Below are positions 1 through 9,066 of a stretch of DNA of 64,000 nt, in pieces. This DNA is from Euborellia annulipes. Its lineage: Eukaryota > Arthropoda > Insecta > Dermaptera > Anisolabididae. Location: positions 62,001 through 126,000 of the forward strand of contig JAKCPI010015529.1 in assembly GCA_023213315.1 (NCBI GenBank), given 5' to 3'. Positions within the stretch are counted from its first letter, which is position 1. Every line of letters begins with the position of its first letter. The notes under the pieces are model-generated. The model saw only the letters and a list, made by a program, of their open reading frames with translations, made no database searches and was not told the DNA's origin. A program made the translations under genes and the position numbers.

Positions 1-269
1 GATTATTTATTTATTTTTTATAAAGAATTGATTAAATCAATATAAAATAAAACAATTACTTGATTTTATTATATAAAATCAATTTTATATTTAAATGAAA
101 TTAAAATTAATGGCAATGAATGAGCTAAAAAATGAATGAGCAAATTAATAGAGAACGGATTTTTCGAGATGACTTATAGGACAATCATAAAATGTCCTTG
201 TTATTATTATAAGGCACCGGCATATTGTATGACACTATTTTGGCGTAATGGAGGTGACGCGCCCATAGA

Positions 270-641
270 TTAAAAAATCATTCGTGAACGTTTTCTTGGT
301 GGTAAACTGAATTCAGGTCGTGGAGGATCGGGAGATGCATTTGGACTTTCTGGAGGAGTCAAAGGCGGATCCTCTACTACGATTGGTTCTTCATAAATGA
401 CTACACGGCGCATAGGTTCAGGGCAAATATAAACGACTTCTTGAACAGGTTCAATTGGTGGGGGAGGTGGTGGTGCTGCAGGTACCGGGGTGTTGGTAGG
501 TAATGGGACATCCTCACAAGCTGCGGCGGCTGCTGCTACAACCAGCAAGGCTGGATTGACACCTTGTTGAATTTGATTAGGGAATATATAATAATTGTTC
601 ATTTCATCCTCTTTATTCTCTTTATCGGAGGAGACTCGCTA
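270..641 (-). CDS. Kr-h1: Krueppel homolog 1, C-terminal segment (after in-frame stops)
   Basis: This stretch lies in the same frame as the zinc-finger ORF directly upstream on the minus strand but is separated from it by two adjacent TAG codons. It reads an acidic linker (SSDKENKEDEMNNYY), an alanine run, a proline-rich stretch, then motifs such as VVYICPEP, VVIYEEPIVVEDPPLTPP and a basic end PPRKRSRMIF. From memory, this resembles the conserved C-terminal region of arthropod Kr-h1 proteins, so it is very probably part of the same gene. The first methionine in the segment is at 600-602. Whether it is translated depends on whether the stops are real; see the finding on the 640 region. Almost no sequence follows it before the window edge. 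Confidence 0.75.
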
Positions 642-1538
642 CTAGATGATGTTGCCGATGAGGTAGATGAAGGTGTTGGGCGATTCAGCATGTGATTTAA
701 AATGAACTTCCATCGTATTTTTAGAAGTAAAAGTTTCATGACATATTGTACATTTGTAGACTTTTTCTCCATAATGAGCAGCTTGATGTAATTTTAACAC
801 ATGACTATAACCGAAAGATTTGCCACAAATATCGCATTTGTATGGCTTTTCACCTGTATGGGTGCGAGTATGAACATTTAACTGTTTGCTACAGGTGAAA
901 CCTTTTCCACATTCTTTGCAAACATAGGGCTTTTCACCTGTATGAGAACGCATGTGGATAACCAGCTGCCCGCTCTGAATGAATGTCTTAGCACAGACTG
1001 AGCACTTGTGAGGCCGTTCTCCCGTATGAATTCTCATGTGAAGTTGTAATTTGCCGCTATGTACAAAGGCCCGCTCACAGACATCGCATTTATACGGACG
1101 TTCTTTGGTATGAATTCTCTGATGCACTGAGAGATTCTCTTTAACTGAGAAGGATTTATCGCACAAATCACATTGATATGGCTTTTCGCCTGTATGGGTG
1201 CGCTTATGTCGGGTAAGTAGTGCAGGTATAGTAAATTTTTTGCCGCAATAATTACACTGATAAGGATCTTCACCTTCATTGGCTTCTTTATTATGTTTGC
1301 GAACATGAGTTTGATAAGTAGCTCTTCGAGTAAAAGTTTTGCCACAAAAATTACATTCAAGAGACTTATCCATATCCATTGGTGAATTTGTAGTTGAGGT
1401 GGGTAGTGATGTATCGGCTGGTGCAGTGACCAGAGAAGGTGTCGTTGTCGCTATTGCTCCAGCTGGAGCTTTTTGTTGCTGTCCATGCGGAAAATCGGGC
1501 AAATCAGGACTGCAAACGACGTTTAGCTGACTTGCCAT
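642..1538 (-). CDS. Kr-h1: Krueppel homolog 1 zinc-finger transcription factor (main part)
   Basis: Kr-h1 is the nuclear transcription factor induced by juvenile hormone through Met that represses metamorphosis in insects; its role in other arthropods is less clear. The ORF has a Ser/Thr/Ala-rich N-terminus (residues 1-60) and eight C2H2 zinc fingers (about residues 62-285), each C-X2-C-X12-H-X3-H, joined by TGEKPY/TGERPH-type linkers. Finger sequences such as SFSVKENLSVH, FIQSGQLVIHM, GFTCSKQL and SFGYSHVLKLHQ match my recollection of Kr-h1, which also has eight fingers. The ATG at 1536-1538 is the first in-frame methionine after an upstream in-frame stop near 1570. The ORF ends shortly after the last finger at a doubled TAG, before the expected C-terminal region that continues in the same frame at 270-641. 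Confidence 0.93.
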   Translation of the reverse strand: MASQLNVVCSPDLPDFPHGQQQKAPAGAIATTTPSLVTAPADTSLPTSTTNSPMDMDKSLECNFCGKTFTRRATYQTHVRKHNKEANEGEDPYQCNYCGKKFTIPALLTRHKRTHTGEKPYQCDLCDKSFSVKENLSVHQRIHTKERPYKCDVCERAFVHSGKLQLHMRIHTGERPHKCSVCAKTFIQSGQLVIHMRSHTGEKPYVCKECGKGFTCSKQLNVHTRTHTGEKPYKCDICGKSFGYSHVLKLHQAAHYGEKVYKCTICHETFTSKNTMEVHFKSHAESPNTFIYLIGNII

Positions 1539-1554
1539 TTGCTTTGCTTTCGAA

Positions 1555-1605
1555 CTACGAAGTTTCGACTAGTCCACTACCGCCGGCGTTTAAAAATCCA
1601 ACCAT
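1555..1605 (-). other. possible upstream ORF in Kr-h1 leader
   Basis: A 16-codon ATG-to-TAG frame (starting MVGFLNAGGSGL) ends 16 bases upstream of the Kr-h1 ATG in another frame. It could be a regulatory uORF. It could also be the true N-terminus joined by an undetected one-base error, because the main frame is open from about 1570. Confidence 0.3.
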
Positions 1606-1787
1606 TTCAGAAACGCGACTCCACAGGTTATCTGGTGAAAGAGTATTTGGTTTATAATCCAAAATTAAACTTCATAACCACTCTTGTTGTTTTTGTTCCC
1701 ACACATTGGTATTCATAATACTCTCATATACATAAACCGATTACACTTTGATGCACGATGCAATAGAGTGCACGTGATGATAGAGAC

Positions 1788-1945
1788 TTTATTTAAGCCA
1801 TTTGGATACCAGATGGCTTAAATAGAAATGCCTGAACCCACAATAGATATATTACATAGATAATATATTGAATATATACAATATATATTAATAATAACGG
1901 TTATCGTCAAATTCAGGTCAAAGTCTTAAATTGCCAATGGGGTTG
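1788..1945 (+). mobile_element. SINE family A, 5'-truncated copy
   Basis: Contains the family-A hairpin (TTATTTAAGCCATTTGG with its complement a few bases later), then the conserved body ATGCCTGAACCC and AATAACGGTTAT...CAAAGTCTTA seen in the longer copies at 6871, 56010 and 57900. The tRNA-like head is missing. Confidence 0.7.
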
Positions 1946-2032
1946 TAACTCACAGGATTTTACATATGAAAAAATGCAAACGCCAGATGTAAGAGGCGCT
2001 AGCGTCGCAGTTTCAGATTCAGTAGCTCCACC

Positions 2033-2421
2033 CAGAGTTGGGTTTTTATACACGATTTTGCAGTTTTATACAAAAATTTCTGATAAAACTTGTTTAAAAC
2101 GTATAAAATGTATTAAACGTATAAAATGTATAAAACTTGGATGCGCATGCGCAAACCTGACGTAAAGGAAGTTCAAATGAAATTTCATTTTTCAATTATT
2201 AACATTTTGATTATATTATTCACTAATTAAAAATAAACAACATCGTCAATGCTTTAGAACATTATAAAATATGAAAAGTTTTTAAGCTGTTTTTCAGGGG
2301 GAGGGGGTTGGTTTTTTACAGTTTTATACTCTTTATACATCGGCCTAGTTTTATCCGCAATAGTTTTATACATGTATAAAACCGTGTATTATACTCGGCG
2401 GGATAAAACTTGCCAACTCTG
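2033..2421. mobile_element. short TIR element, CAGAGTTGG ends
   Basis: The ends are inverted: CAGAGTTGGGTTTTTATAC on the left and, on the other strand, CAGAGTTGGCAAGTTTTATC on the right. The interior is rich in TTTTATAC and GTATAAAA repeats in both orientations. CAGAGTTGG termini suggest a hAT-type non-autonomous element. No clear target duplication is visible and there is no transposase ORF. Confidence 0.55.
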
Positions 2422-2747
2422 ATCATGGGGTTTGACAGGCTTTCCCATCTATATTATCTATGGTATTCACACACGTGCACACGTTGTAATTTATACTCAA
2501 TTAAATTTTTTGTTATAGTTAATTGATTATAATTAGTTTTACTTTTTCCTCATATAAAATCCGCTGCGTTTCCACTCCATAAATCAATAATCATCATATT
2601 AGATGAGGATTTGACTCTTTTCTAGAATACTAAAAATATTAAAGCAAATTTGTTAAATATATTTAAAAAGTAAAAATTAATTTCTGCCCCCCCCTCCTTG
2701 TTTTCTACACTAGCACACCCTTGTGGCATGATATGAAACTATGCAAG

Positions 2748-2842
2748 ACTCGTTGGACTCGTTCTAGACTCGTTCCAGGGAACTCGTTCATAGATCATAG
2801 ATAATCGTTCTGATCAAGACCATTCGACTCGTTCTGAACCCG
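2748..2842. repeat. short imperfect tandem ACTCGTT(C/G) repeat
   Basis: About six copies of ACTCGTTC-like octamers occur at irregular spacing within 95 bases, in the putative shared upstream region between Kr-h1 and the FGFR1OP2-like gene. Confidence 0.5.
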
Positions 2843-3094
2843 TTTACAAGTGTGAGAGTGATTCCTAAACTTCTATTAATTTATTTATTTGCAGCAAATA
2901 ATGCCTAATTATTTTTATTTTTTGGTTATTAAATTTTATTAAATAACTTTATTTTCTTTACCAATTTTTATCATATACATATCATTTCCTAAGAAATCAA
3001 TAGAAAAAAACAAGGGTACGTTTTACTTTCTCTTATTTAATCAAACTTTCATTAAATTATGCATTATAAGTTTTACTTATTTTAGTATTAAGAA

Positions 3095-6081
3095 ATGTCT
3101 TTAACGATTCAACAAATGATTTTGGACGCAAAACGTTTGGCAACGCGCTTAAAAGAAAATGATTTAGCAGCTGATTCTCTTATATCCCAAGCACAATCTG
3201 TTTGCAAAGAAGTGGAATCCATGAAACAGGCAATTATTAAAAAATCCAATTATTTTGAATTTTATATAATTTTTTTTTTTTTTTAATCAGTATCAGGAAG
3301 AAGTGAATGAATTAAATGAGGCTGCAGGGCAAAGACCTCACACTGTTCTTGTTGCTGGGATTCAACAAGAGAATAGACATTTAAGAGAATTGCAACAAGA
3401 AAATAGAGAATTACGAGGGGCTTTAGAGGATCATCAAAATACTATCGCTTTGATTATGACCAAATATCGCCAGCATATAGCTCAGTTGGTTTCAGATAGT
3501 AAATTGAATTTGTCCTCATTACACAACGGTCTTTATTCCAAGGTAAATAATTTGTTTTATTATCATTGACTTCAGTTTATTTAATTATTGGCGCTTAGTA
3601 TAGATAGAATGGTTATTTTAAGATAAGTGTCTGTTATTGACTTGCTTTCCATTTCCCACAATTTATTTTCAAAAAATAAGGTTAGACATCAGATCTAGTA
3701 TATATTCTAATTTTTATATATATATATATGGGTGATTCTACGCTATTTGGATTTTTTGTGTCCAGAAACCAAATATACTCTGTTCAATTTAATATTCATG
3801 ATTTCCTTAGTTGACATGATTTTCGTATCTGTAATGATAAAGGCCAGAAGATATTTTAATTTTTTTGAGTTTTATTAGCACCAGAAGAAATATGTTACCT
3901 GAAGAATGACATATTGGCAGAATTGTGAAAATTAAGCTACGGAAGTGACAGACAATTAAATATTTGTAATGAAAGCTGAATTAATATTAAAAAAACATAC
4001 ATATTATAGCTATAAGATATTAAGGAAACAAAATTTCGTCCCTACCCGTGGGCGGGTATTTTCCCTGACAGAGTTTTTTTTTATTCATTTTTTGGCATCG
4101 AAGGCCATTTATGATAGCTAAATCCAATTGAAATAAATTTGTGTCGCATTAGACGGGATGCGAACCCTTGAATTTGCCTGAATAATGACGCCAAACTAAT
4201 GACAAAACCACACATTACGTTAAAAAAAAACAATACGCGTCCTTCTTGCCAAAGTTTCGACGTAATTCATGACATTTACATACAATAAACATTGCATTGT
4301 ACAAATGTAGAGTTAGGTAACGATAAAATATAAAGAGATTTATTTACCAGAAGAAATATTGCATCGACTGGCCCAAACACACTTTATGACAATTCAACAA
4401 TAACTAAAGCTATATTATTTGAATTATGCTCAACGCCGTTAGCTTTCTTCTTACTTCAGACTGTACTACGCCTGTTACTCATGGCCATTGTTATCCTTTG
4501 GCAGTTTTTATGATAAATTTTTATCTTAATTTTTCCAGAATAGATGACATCATTTTTAGGTCACGTGAAAACAAGTATTTTTTTTTATAATAACAAATAC
4601 TTTTAAAATGTATTTTCATTAATTATGTTTTGGGGTTTATTTATGTTTATAATTATGGTAAAAAATATTATGTCAAGTTAATAAATAAATGAATGTCGAA
4701 CAAAACTAGTAAAAAAACTAGAAATGGGACACCCAGAATACTGACATTTATGACTATTTTTAACTATTAATTCCTAAAATGAAACAGTTATCGAGAATTG
4801 ACTAAATGGCCCCAATAAAACACGATATTCTTTATTATTTAAGAATACAGTTTCAATGATATAATTATTTTAACATATATTTTTTTCCACTGACCAATAA
4901 AATTCAAATAGCGTAGAATCACCCATATATATATATATTTTTTTTTAATGACATGAGTCCCTTAATGAGACTTTTGCACATAAAACTCTTATTGTACTTA
5001 TATTATTATAAAATTTTTCAAGAGATCGATTTTCTAAGATTGAGGAAAAAATCCTTATTCTAGTCGCAAGTTTTTTCCCTAGACAGGATAAAATTCCCTG
5101 CTTTTCTAAATATAATATACAGTAAACGGTGTATATCTATTTGCCTTTGTTTTTTTTTATTCATTTTTAAAATATATCAGTCATTTGTGCAACACTCTGT
5201 ATACGATTATTGTTCATAAGATGCAGCATAAAAAATAAAAAGTAGTAAATGACCCCGACAGGAATTTCCAAACATAAAAAAATCAATCGCAATAAGATAG
5301 ATTTCACAACATACCTGAAAACAAATAAAGCTTTCTCTTTTATCGAACTTATAAACTAAAGTTCTTATTCAGATTTTTCATGATGGGGCTATTTCTATTT
5401 TTGTCTTCGTGGCTTTATATACTTCCTGACTTTTGATGACGGAGTCAGGAAAAAAACAAGACGATAGCAGCCAAATATTCTTTTATTTCAATTCTCGCCC
5501 CTCACAGCCGACGTTTCGGCCCGAGGTCTAGGCCATCTTCAGTGCCGGCTAGCAATAATCAAAAAGTGTGGATTTTTTCAAAGGCAGCGACAACATCATG
5601 CCTTGTTTTTTTCCTGACTCCATCATCATTAAGCCTACAGCCACAGATCTTTATCGATTATTCCTGACTTTTTAAATTTCAAAACTATAATTTATTTGAA
5701 ATTTTTTCACATTTTACAAAAATATTTTCAGATTCTTACTGATCAATCGAATAAGATTCAAGAAATGGCGGCTGTAATGGACCATGCTGCAAGTATAGAT
5801 GAGAAAAGATCATTTAGTGAACAAGAAACCATCACTAGACTGACGACGGAAAACAAAGTAATATATATAGCCTATATATATATATTCATAAAATTTTTTT
5901 TACTTCCTGTGCTACTTAATTTATATACATATAAACATATATATATACCTCTATATTTTTATTTATACCATCTTCTATACTTATTTATAGAGAGTGTGAG
6001 TTTGTTTGTATGTAGACGCTAAGCTCAGAATGTAATATTTTCTTCCAACACTTTGTAGGGGGGGGGTATATAATATAGATA

Positions 6082-6121
<40 letters not shown>

Positions 6122-7272
6122 TTTTTTTGGGTGTTAGCACAGAGATTAAAAATATTAAAAAAAAAATATTATATTTTTTTTTGATTGAAATAAATATATT
6201 TTTTTTTTTTAAAAAAAAAAAAAAATAAAAAATTGTTGTATTATAGCATTTGAAACAATATTCCGTAATTAACTCAATTTTTAATTTTTTTTGGCGCTTG
6301 ACACACTATTGCATAACAGGGTCCATATATATGTGTATGTGTGTGAATCCCTGTATCGAAGAATGCTGCCCTATTTCATAAAGCTGACAATGACAGGTTA
6401 CAGGTAATAGGTGACTATTTGACAACCAGTTTCATAAAAATCAGCTCTTGACATAATTGTCAAATAAAAATGACATTTTTCTTAAATTGTCATGACAATT
6501 TGTCAATTTTTGGTTTCATAAAATTGTAGGCTGACAGGTGAATTTTGACAATTTGTCACAAATAATTTGTCCTTTTTTTGACATTTGTAGAAATAGTCTA
6601 AATATTTATTTATTATACTTTTATATAATAGTAATAAGTAATAATATTGTAGTGCCACTCCTGCCAGTGGATAGAAGGAAAAAGTGACAAATTTGTTTTA
6701 AAAAACAATTTTTTTATGAAATATTTTGACAACAGTTGTAATTTAACTGCTTTTCTGCAGTCGACAATAAAATAATTATCATAGTTTAATCTTGACAATT
6801 TATGTCAATTTTTGACAATTGTCGCATTTTCATTCTTTATGAAATAGGGCCCTGGTTATATAAAAGAGCTGCCCTCGGGCTTCGCGTAGTTGGTAGCGCG
6901 TCTGCCTTGTATATCAATGGTCGTGGGTTCGGATCCCAGGGAGTCCCATGATTTTATTTAAGCCATTTGGATTCCAAATGGCCTAAATAAAATTGCCTGG
7001 ACCCCCAATAGATAATTACTAAAATACCTAATATCGTATATGGCCTAAGTTGCCGAAAAGACTCTCTGTGAGTGTGAATGGGAAAAAAGTGTGAGTGTTT
7101 TAAAAAAAAAAATATAGAAGTGTTTATCTTTATTCTATTATTTTAATTTTTTTTTTAGGGTTTAAGAGAACTTTTAGAAATTTCTTGCAAATTTGGATCT
7201 CTTCGACAATCCCTGCTTGGAGTAACAAATGTTGATAAAGAAATTCAAACCGAATCAGTAGCCTCTTCATGA
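3095..7272 (+). CDS. FGFR1OP2: FGFR1OP2/SIKE-family coiled-coil protein (STRIPAK-associated)
   Basis: Four coding exons: 3095-3229, 3291-3542, 5732-5857 and 7159-7272, all phase 0, giving a 208-residue protein. Diagnostic family blocks are the N-terminal MSLTIQQMILDAKRLATRL, the junction EVESMKQ/YQEEVNELNE, then HTVLVAGIQQENRHLRELQQ, IALIMTKYRQHIAQL, IQEMAAVMDHAASIDEK and ENKGLRELLEIS. The whole protein is predicted coiled coil. Vertebrate FGFR1OP2 and SIKE1 are somewhat longer (about 207-253 residues depending on isoform) and act in STRIPAK phosphatase-kinase complexes; SIKE1 also dampens TBK1/IKK-epsilon. The first intron is only 61 bp and starts with GC instead of GT. Intron 2 (3543-5731) holds a TIR element and a hammerhead-like element; intron 3 (5858-7158) holds two MITE-like repeats and a SINE. 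The two vertebrate paralogs cannot be distinguished here. Confidence 0.93.
3230..3290 (+). other. short GC-AG intron of the FGFR1OP2-like gene
   Basis: The homology-defined boundary ...ESMKQ/YQEEV... falls at AAACAG|GCAATT and TTTAATCAG|TATCAG. The donor is therefore GC, with a T-run of 14 or more before the acceptor. Reading through instead gives an unrelated lysine/phenylalanine tail and a stop. Confidence 0.8.
3730..4924. mobile_element. 1.2 kb TIR DNA transposon relic
   Basis: Perfect 20-base terminal inverted repeats GGGTGATTCTACGCTATTTG lie at 3730 and (complement) ending 4924, flanked on both sides by TATATA runs that would hide a TA-type target duplication. No long ORF remains, so it is non-autonomous or decayed. 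It sits in intron 2 of the FGFR1OP2-like gene. Confidence 0.75.
5437..5627. mobile_element. palindromic element with hammerhead-like motif
   Basis: The outer arms are inverted copies: GGAGTCAGGAAAAAAACAAG near 5446 and its complement near 5603-5622. Between them is one minus-strand hammerhead-like core. A GCAGCC motif sits just inside the left arm, as in the related elements at 10121, 27384 and 43026. Confidence 0.65.
5505..5550 (-). ncRNA. hammerhead ribozyme-like motif (intact core)
   Basis: Read on the minus strand: CTGAAGA (CUGANGA box), a stem II with GGCC paired to GGCC, then GAAACGTC. All invariant core positions of a type I hammerhead are present. Stem I can form between GCCGGC upstream and GTCGGC downstream. 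Stem III is minimal (ACGT), as in retroelement hammerheads. Confidence 0.6.
6087..6120. repeat. (AT)n microsatellite
   Basis: About 15 AT units in FGFR1OP2-like intron 3, preceded by a G run and followed by several long A or T runs. Confidence 0.9.
6245..6324. mobile_element. fragment of ~250 bp MITE family (GGACCCTGTTATGCAAT ends)
   Basis: Matches the right third of the elements at 41974-42217 and 46673-46923: GCATTTGAAACAATATTCCG, then CAATTTTTAATTTTTT, then GACACACTATTGCATAACAG and GGTCC. The left part is missing. Confidence 0.7.
6368..6850. mobile_element. MITE with GCCCTATTTCATAAAG ends
   Basis: Left end GCCCTATTTCATAAAGCTGACA, right end (complement) GCCCTATTTCATAAAGAATG. The interior carries many short inverted TGACAATTTGTCA-type units. 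No coding capacity is evident. Confidence 0.7.
6871..7111 (+). mobile_element. SINE family A, near full-length copy
   Basis: A tRNA-like head (A box TAGTTGGTAGCGCG, B box GGGTTCGGATCCC) is followed by an 18-bp hairpin TTTATTTAAGCCATTTGG / CCAAATGGCCTAAATAAA, the body TGCCTGGACCCCCAATAGAT and TATGGCCTAAGTTGCCGAAA, then GTGTGAGTGT repeats and an A-rich tail. Pol III transcription from the internal boxes would be expected of an active copy. Confidence 0.85.
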
Positions 7273-7395
7273 CCTCTCATGTCTACTAATAATCGCTTTA
7301 TATAATCTCACATTTTTCAATGAATTTATATACTCCTTTAGAAGTAATATTGGATATATCTGAAAATAATCTCATTGTTGTAAGTTTTGACTATG

Positions 7396-7580
7396 CCCGG
7401 GAGCCGTGGCTCAGTGGGAAGACATTAGCTTCTCGCACCGGAGTCCCGGGTTCGCTTCCCATCCCAAGCGAGAAAAATTTATTTCATTTGATTTGACTAC
7501 AAATCATTTGAAATAAATAGGGATGGGGTCTAAATGGCCTTAGATGCCGAGAAGGACCTTAAAAAAAAAAAAAAAAAGTT
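7396..7580 (+). mobile_element. SINE family B, full-length copy with poly(A)
   Basis: The head resembles a tRNA: A box GTGGCTCAGTGGGAAGAC, B box GGGTTCGCTTCCC. A hairpin follows (ATTTATTTCATTTGATTTG and its complement), then GATGGGGTCTAAATGGCC, TTAGATGCCGAGAAGGACC and an A run of 17. The tail motif resembles that of family A although the heads differ. Confidence 0.85.
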
Positions 7581-8377
7581 TTGACTACTTTATTTTATTA
7601 ATTTATGTATATGTATATAATCTAAAAAATAAAAAAAAAATTGGTTAAAAAAAAAATTAATAAAAAGAAAATTTTTTCTTTTTATAATTTATTAATATTT
7701 TTCATACAAAATTAATATTATTTAATTATTATAGAAAAATGTTGTTAAGAGCATTATTAAATAAGATATAATATATTTTCTTTTTTTTTCTCTTCCCTAT
7801 AAGAAGTGGTTGAATATTTTTTTAAATCAAGCTTATAGAAAATGATTCAAGAAATGTAGAAAATTTATTTCTAAAAGCTAATTATCTAAATACAAGGAAC
7901 CTCGATATAATGGACTAATGCAAGTGAAAAAGCGTTTCTTAAAGACGCAATCCATTATACGAAAATCATATCATTATAAATGCATGAGCAAGCGGGGATC
8001 TCTCAAAACGCATGCCAATGTGTCAAGTGTGGGGCCAATCACCCGCTATATGTTAAAGAGGATATTCTTTTTTTTTTTATATTTTAACTGTCATATTGTC
8101 CATTATATCTAGGTACACTATATATATATTGATGGGGCTTATACACGAATGTTTAAGCCCTAGGTGTAACAAATATATTTTAATTTAAAGAAGATAAAAT
8201 GAGATCAGAAAACCACCATTTTCTTTAGATGGTATTATAAGTGGACCATATTGGCTGGCCATTTACTGCAGATGCTTTCATCAGAACCAAACAGTGCCAT
8301 ATACAAGTCAAATATATTAAACCAATATATAAACAAAACTCTCAAGTCGGATGCTTAATTTTAAGATTGGCATATGC

Positions 8378-8404
<27 letters not shown>
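7581..8404. other. AT-rich gene-free stretch
   Basis: This is the interval after the FGFR1OP2-like stop and before the palindrome at 8405. It holds several A and T homopolymers and an (AT)n run at about 8378-8404. No coding or structured feature is supported. Confidence 0.5.
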
Positions 8405-8409
<5 letters not shown>

Positions 8410-8778
8410 AAATTTCTCGGGGTAAAGTTACGTTGAATGTTTAGAATTACTCGACATTTATGAAGTAATTTTCAAGAGTGGAGGGAGTGGTTTGTTTTCG
8501 AGATCGCAGTCTTGCTATCCACAGTGAACGTGGTCAATGGATGTTCTCTGTGGTTTGGAGATCCAGGAAGAAATTGTTTATGTGAAATAGTATTTAATGT
8601 TCACTTTGGGTTGACTTCGCTGCCTCAATCAGCCTACTAACTAAATCGAGTTTCTATTGTATGTCTCCGGGGCTTGCGTTTTATAAAATGATTGGTGGAT
8701 GGTGTAAAGGAAAGCCGAAACGTCGAATAAATCTCAACGTCAAATGCGACTTAACCCGAGAAATTTTCTCTTCATATG
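8405..8778. mobile_element. palindromic element with decayed hammerhead-like motif
   Basis: The arms AAATTTCTCGGG...ACGTTGA (about 8409-8440) and their complement (about 8740-8778) are inverted. The right arm keeps GCCGAAACGTC at 8714-8724 preceded by a degenerate GGTGGATGG box. The left counterpart is decayed to ACTCGACATTT. Confidence 0.5.
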
Positions 8779-9066
8779 CACCTATTCGCAGGAGCTACCA
8801 GGACATATATTTATATATTATTTTTTATTCAACTTCAGACAATATTGAAATATCCTATATTTTAAGAAGGAAATCTGATTGAAAAACTTCTAGTCAACTT
8901 AAATGCTTTTAATTTATGTAATTGCCTTCAAATACGCACTTTTAAGGGTTAAGAGTTTGTTTATAATGTTTTGGAAAGTATGGGAAAATAATATTATTAA
9001 TAGGATAATAAAATTTAATAAAAACCATTGTTAAAAATCAGATTTTTGTTTTATTTTCTATCTTAT

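Noticed and set aside
1034..1360. ORF overlapping the Kr-h1 zinc fingers on the minus strand
   Set aside because: It is a shifted-frame shadow of the zinc-finger repeats and has no independent features.
6885..6955. Possible functional tRNA gene at the SINE family A head
   Set aside because: A and B boxes are present, but no cloverleaf with a paired acceptor stem and anticodon arm could be drawn; the same head recurs in truncated copies with the SINE body.
8378..8404. CRISPR-like or tandem array
   Set aside because: Simple AT microsatellite in a eukaryotic sequence; no spaced direct repeats occur anywhere in the window.
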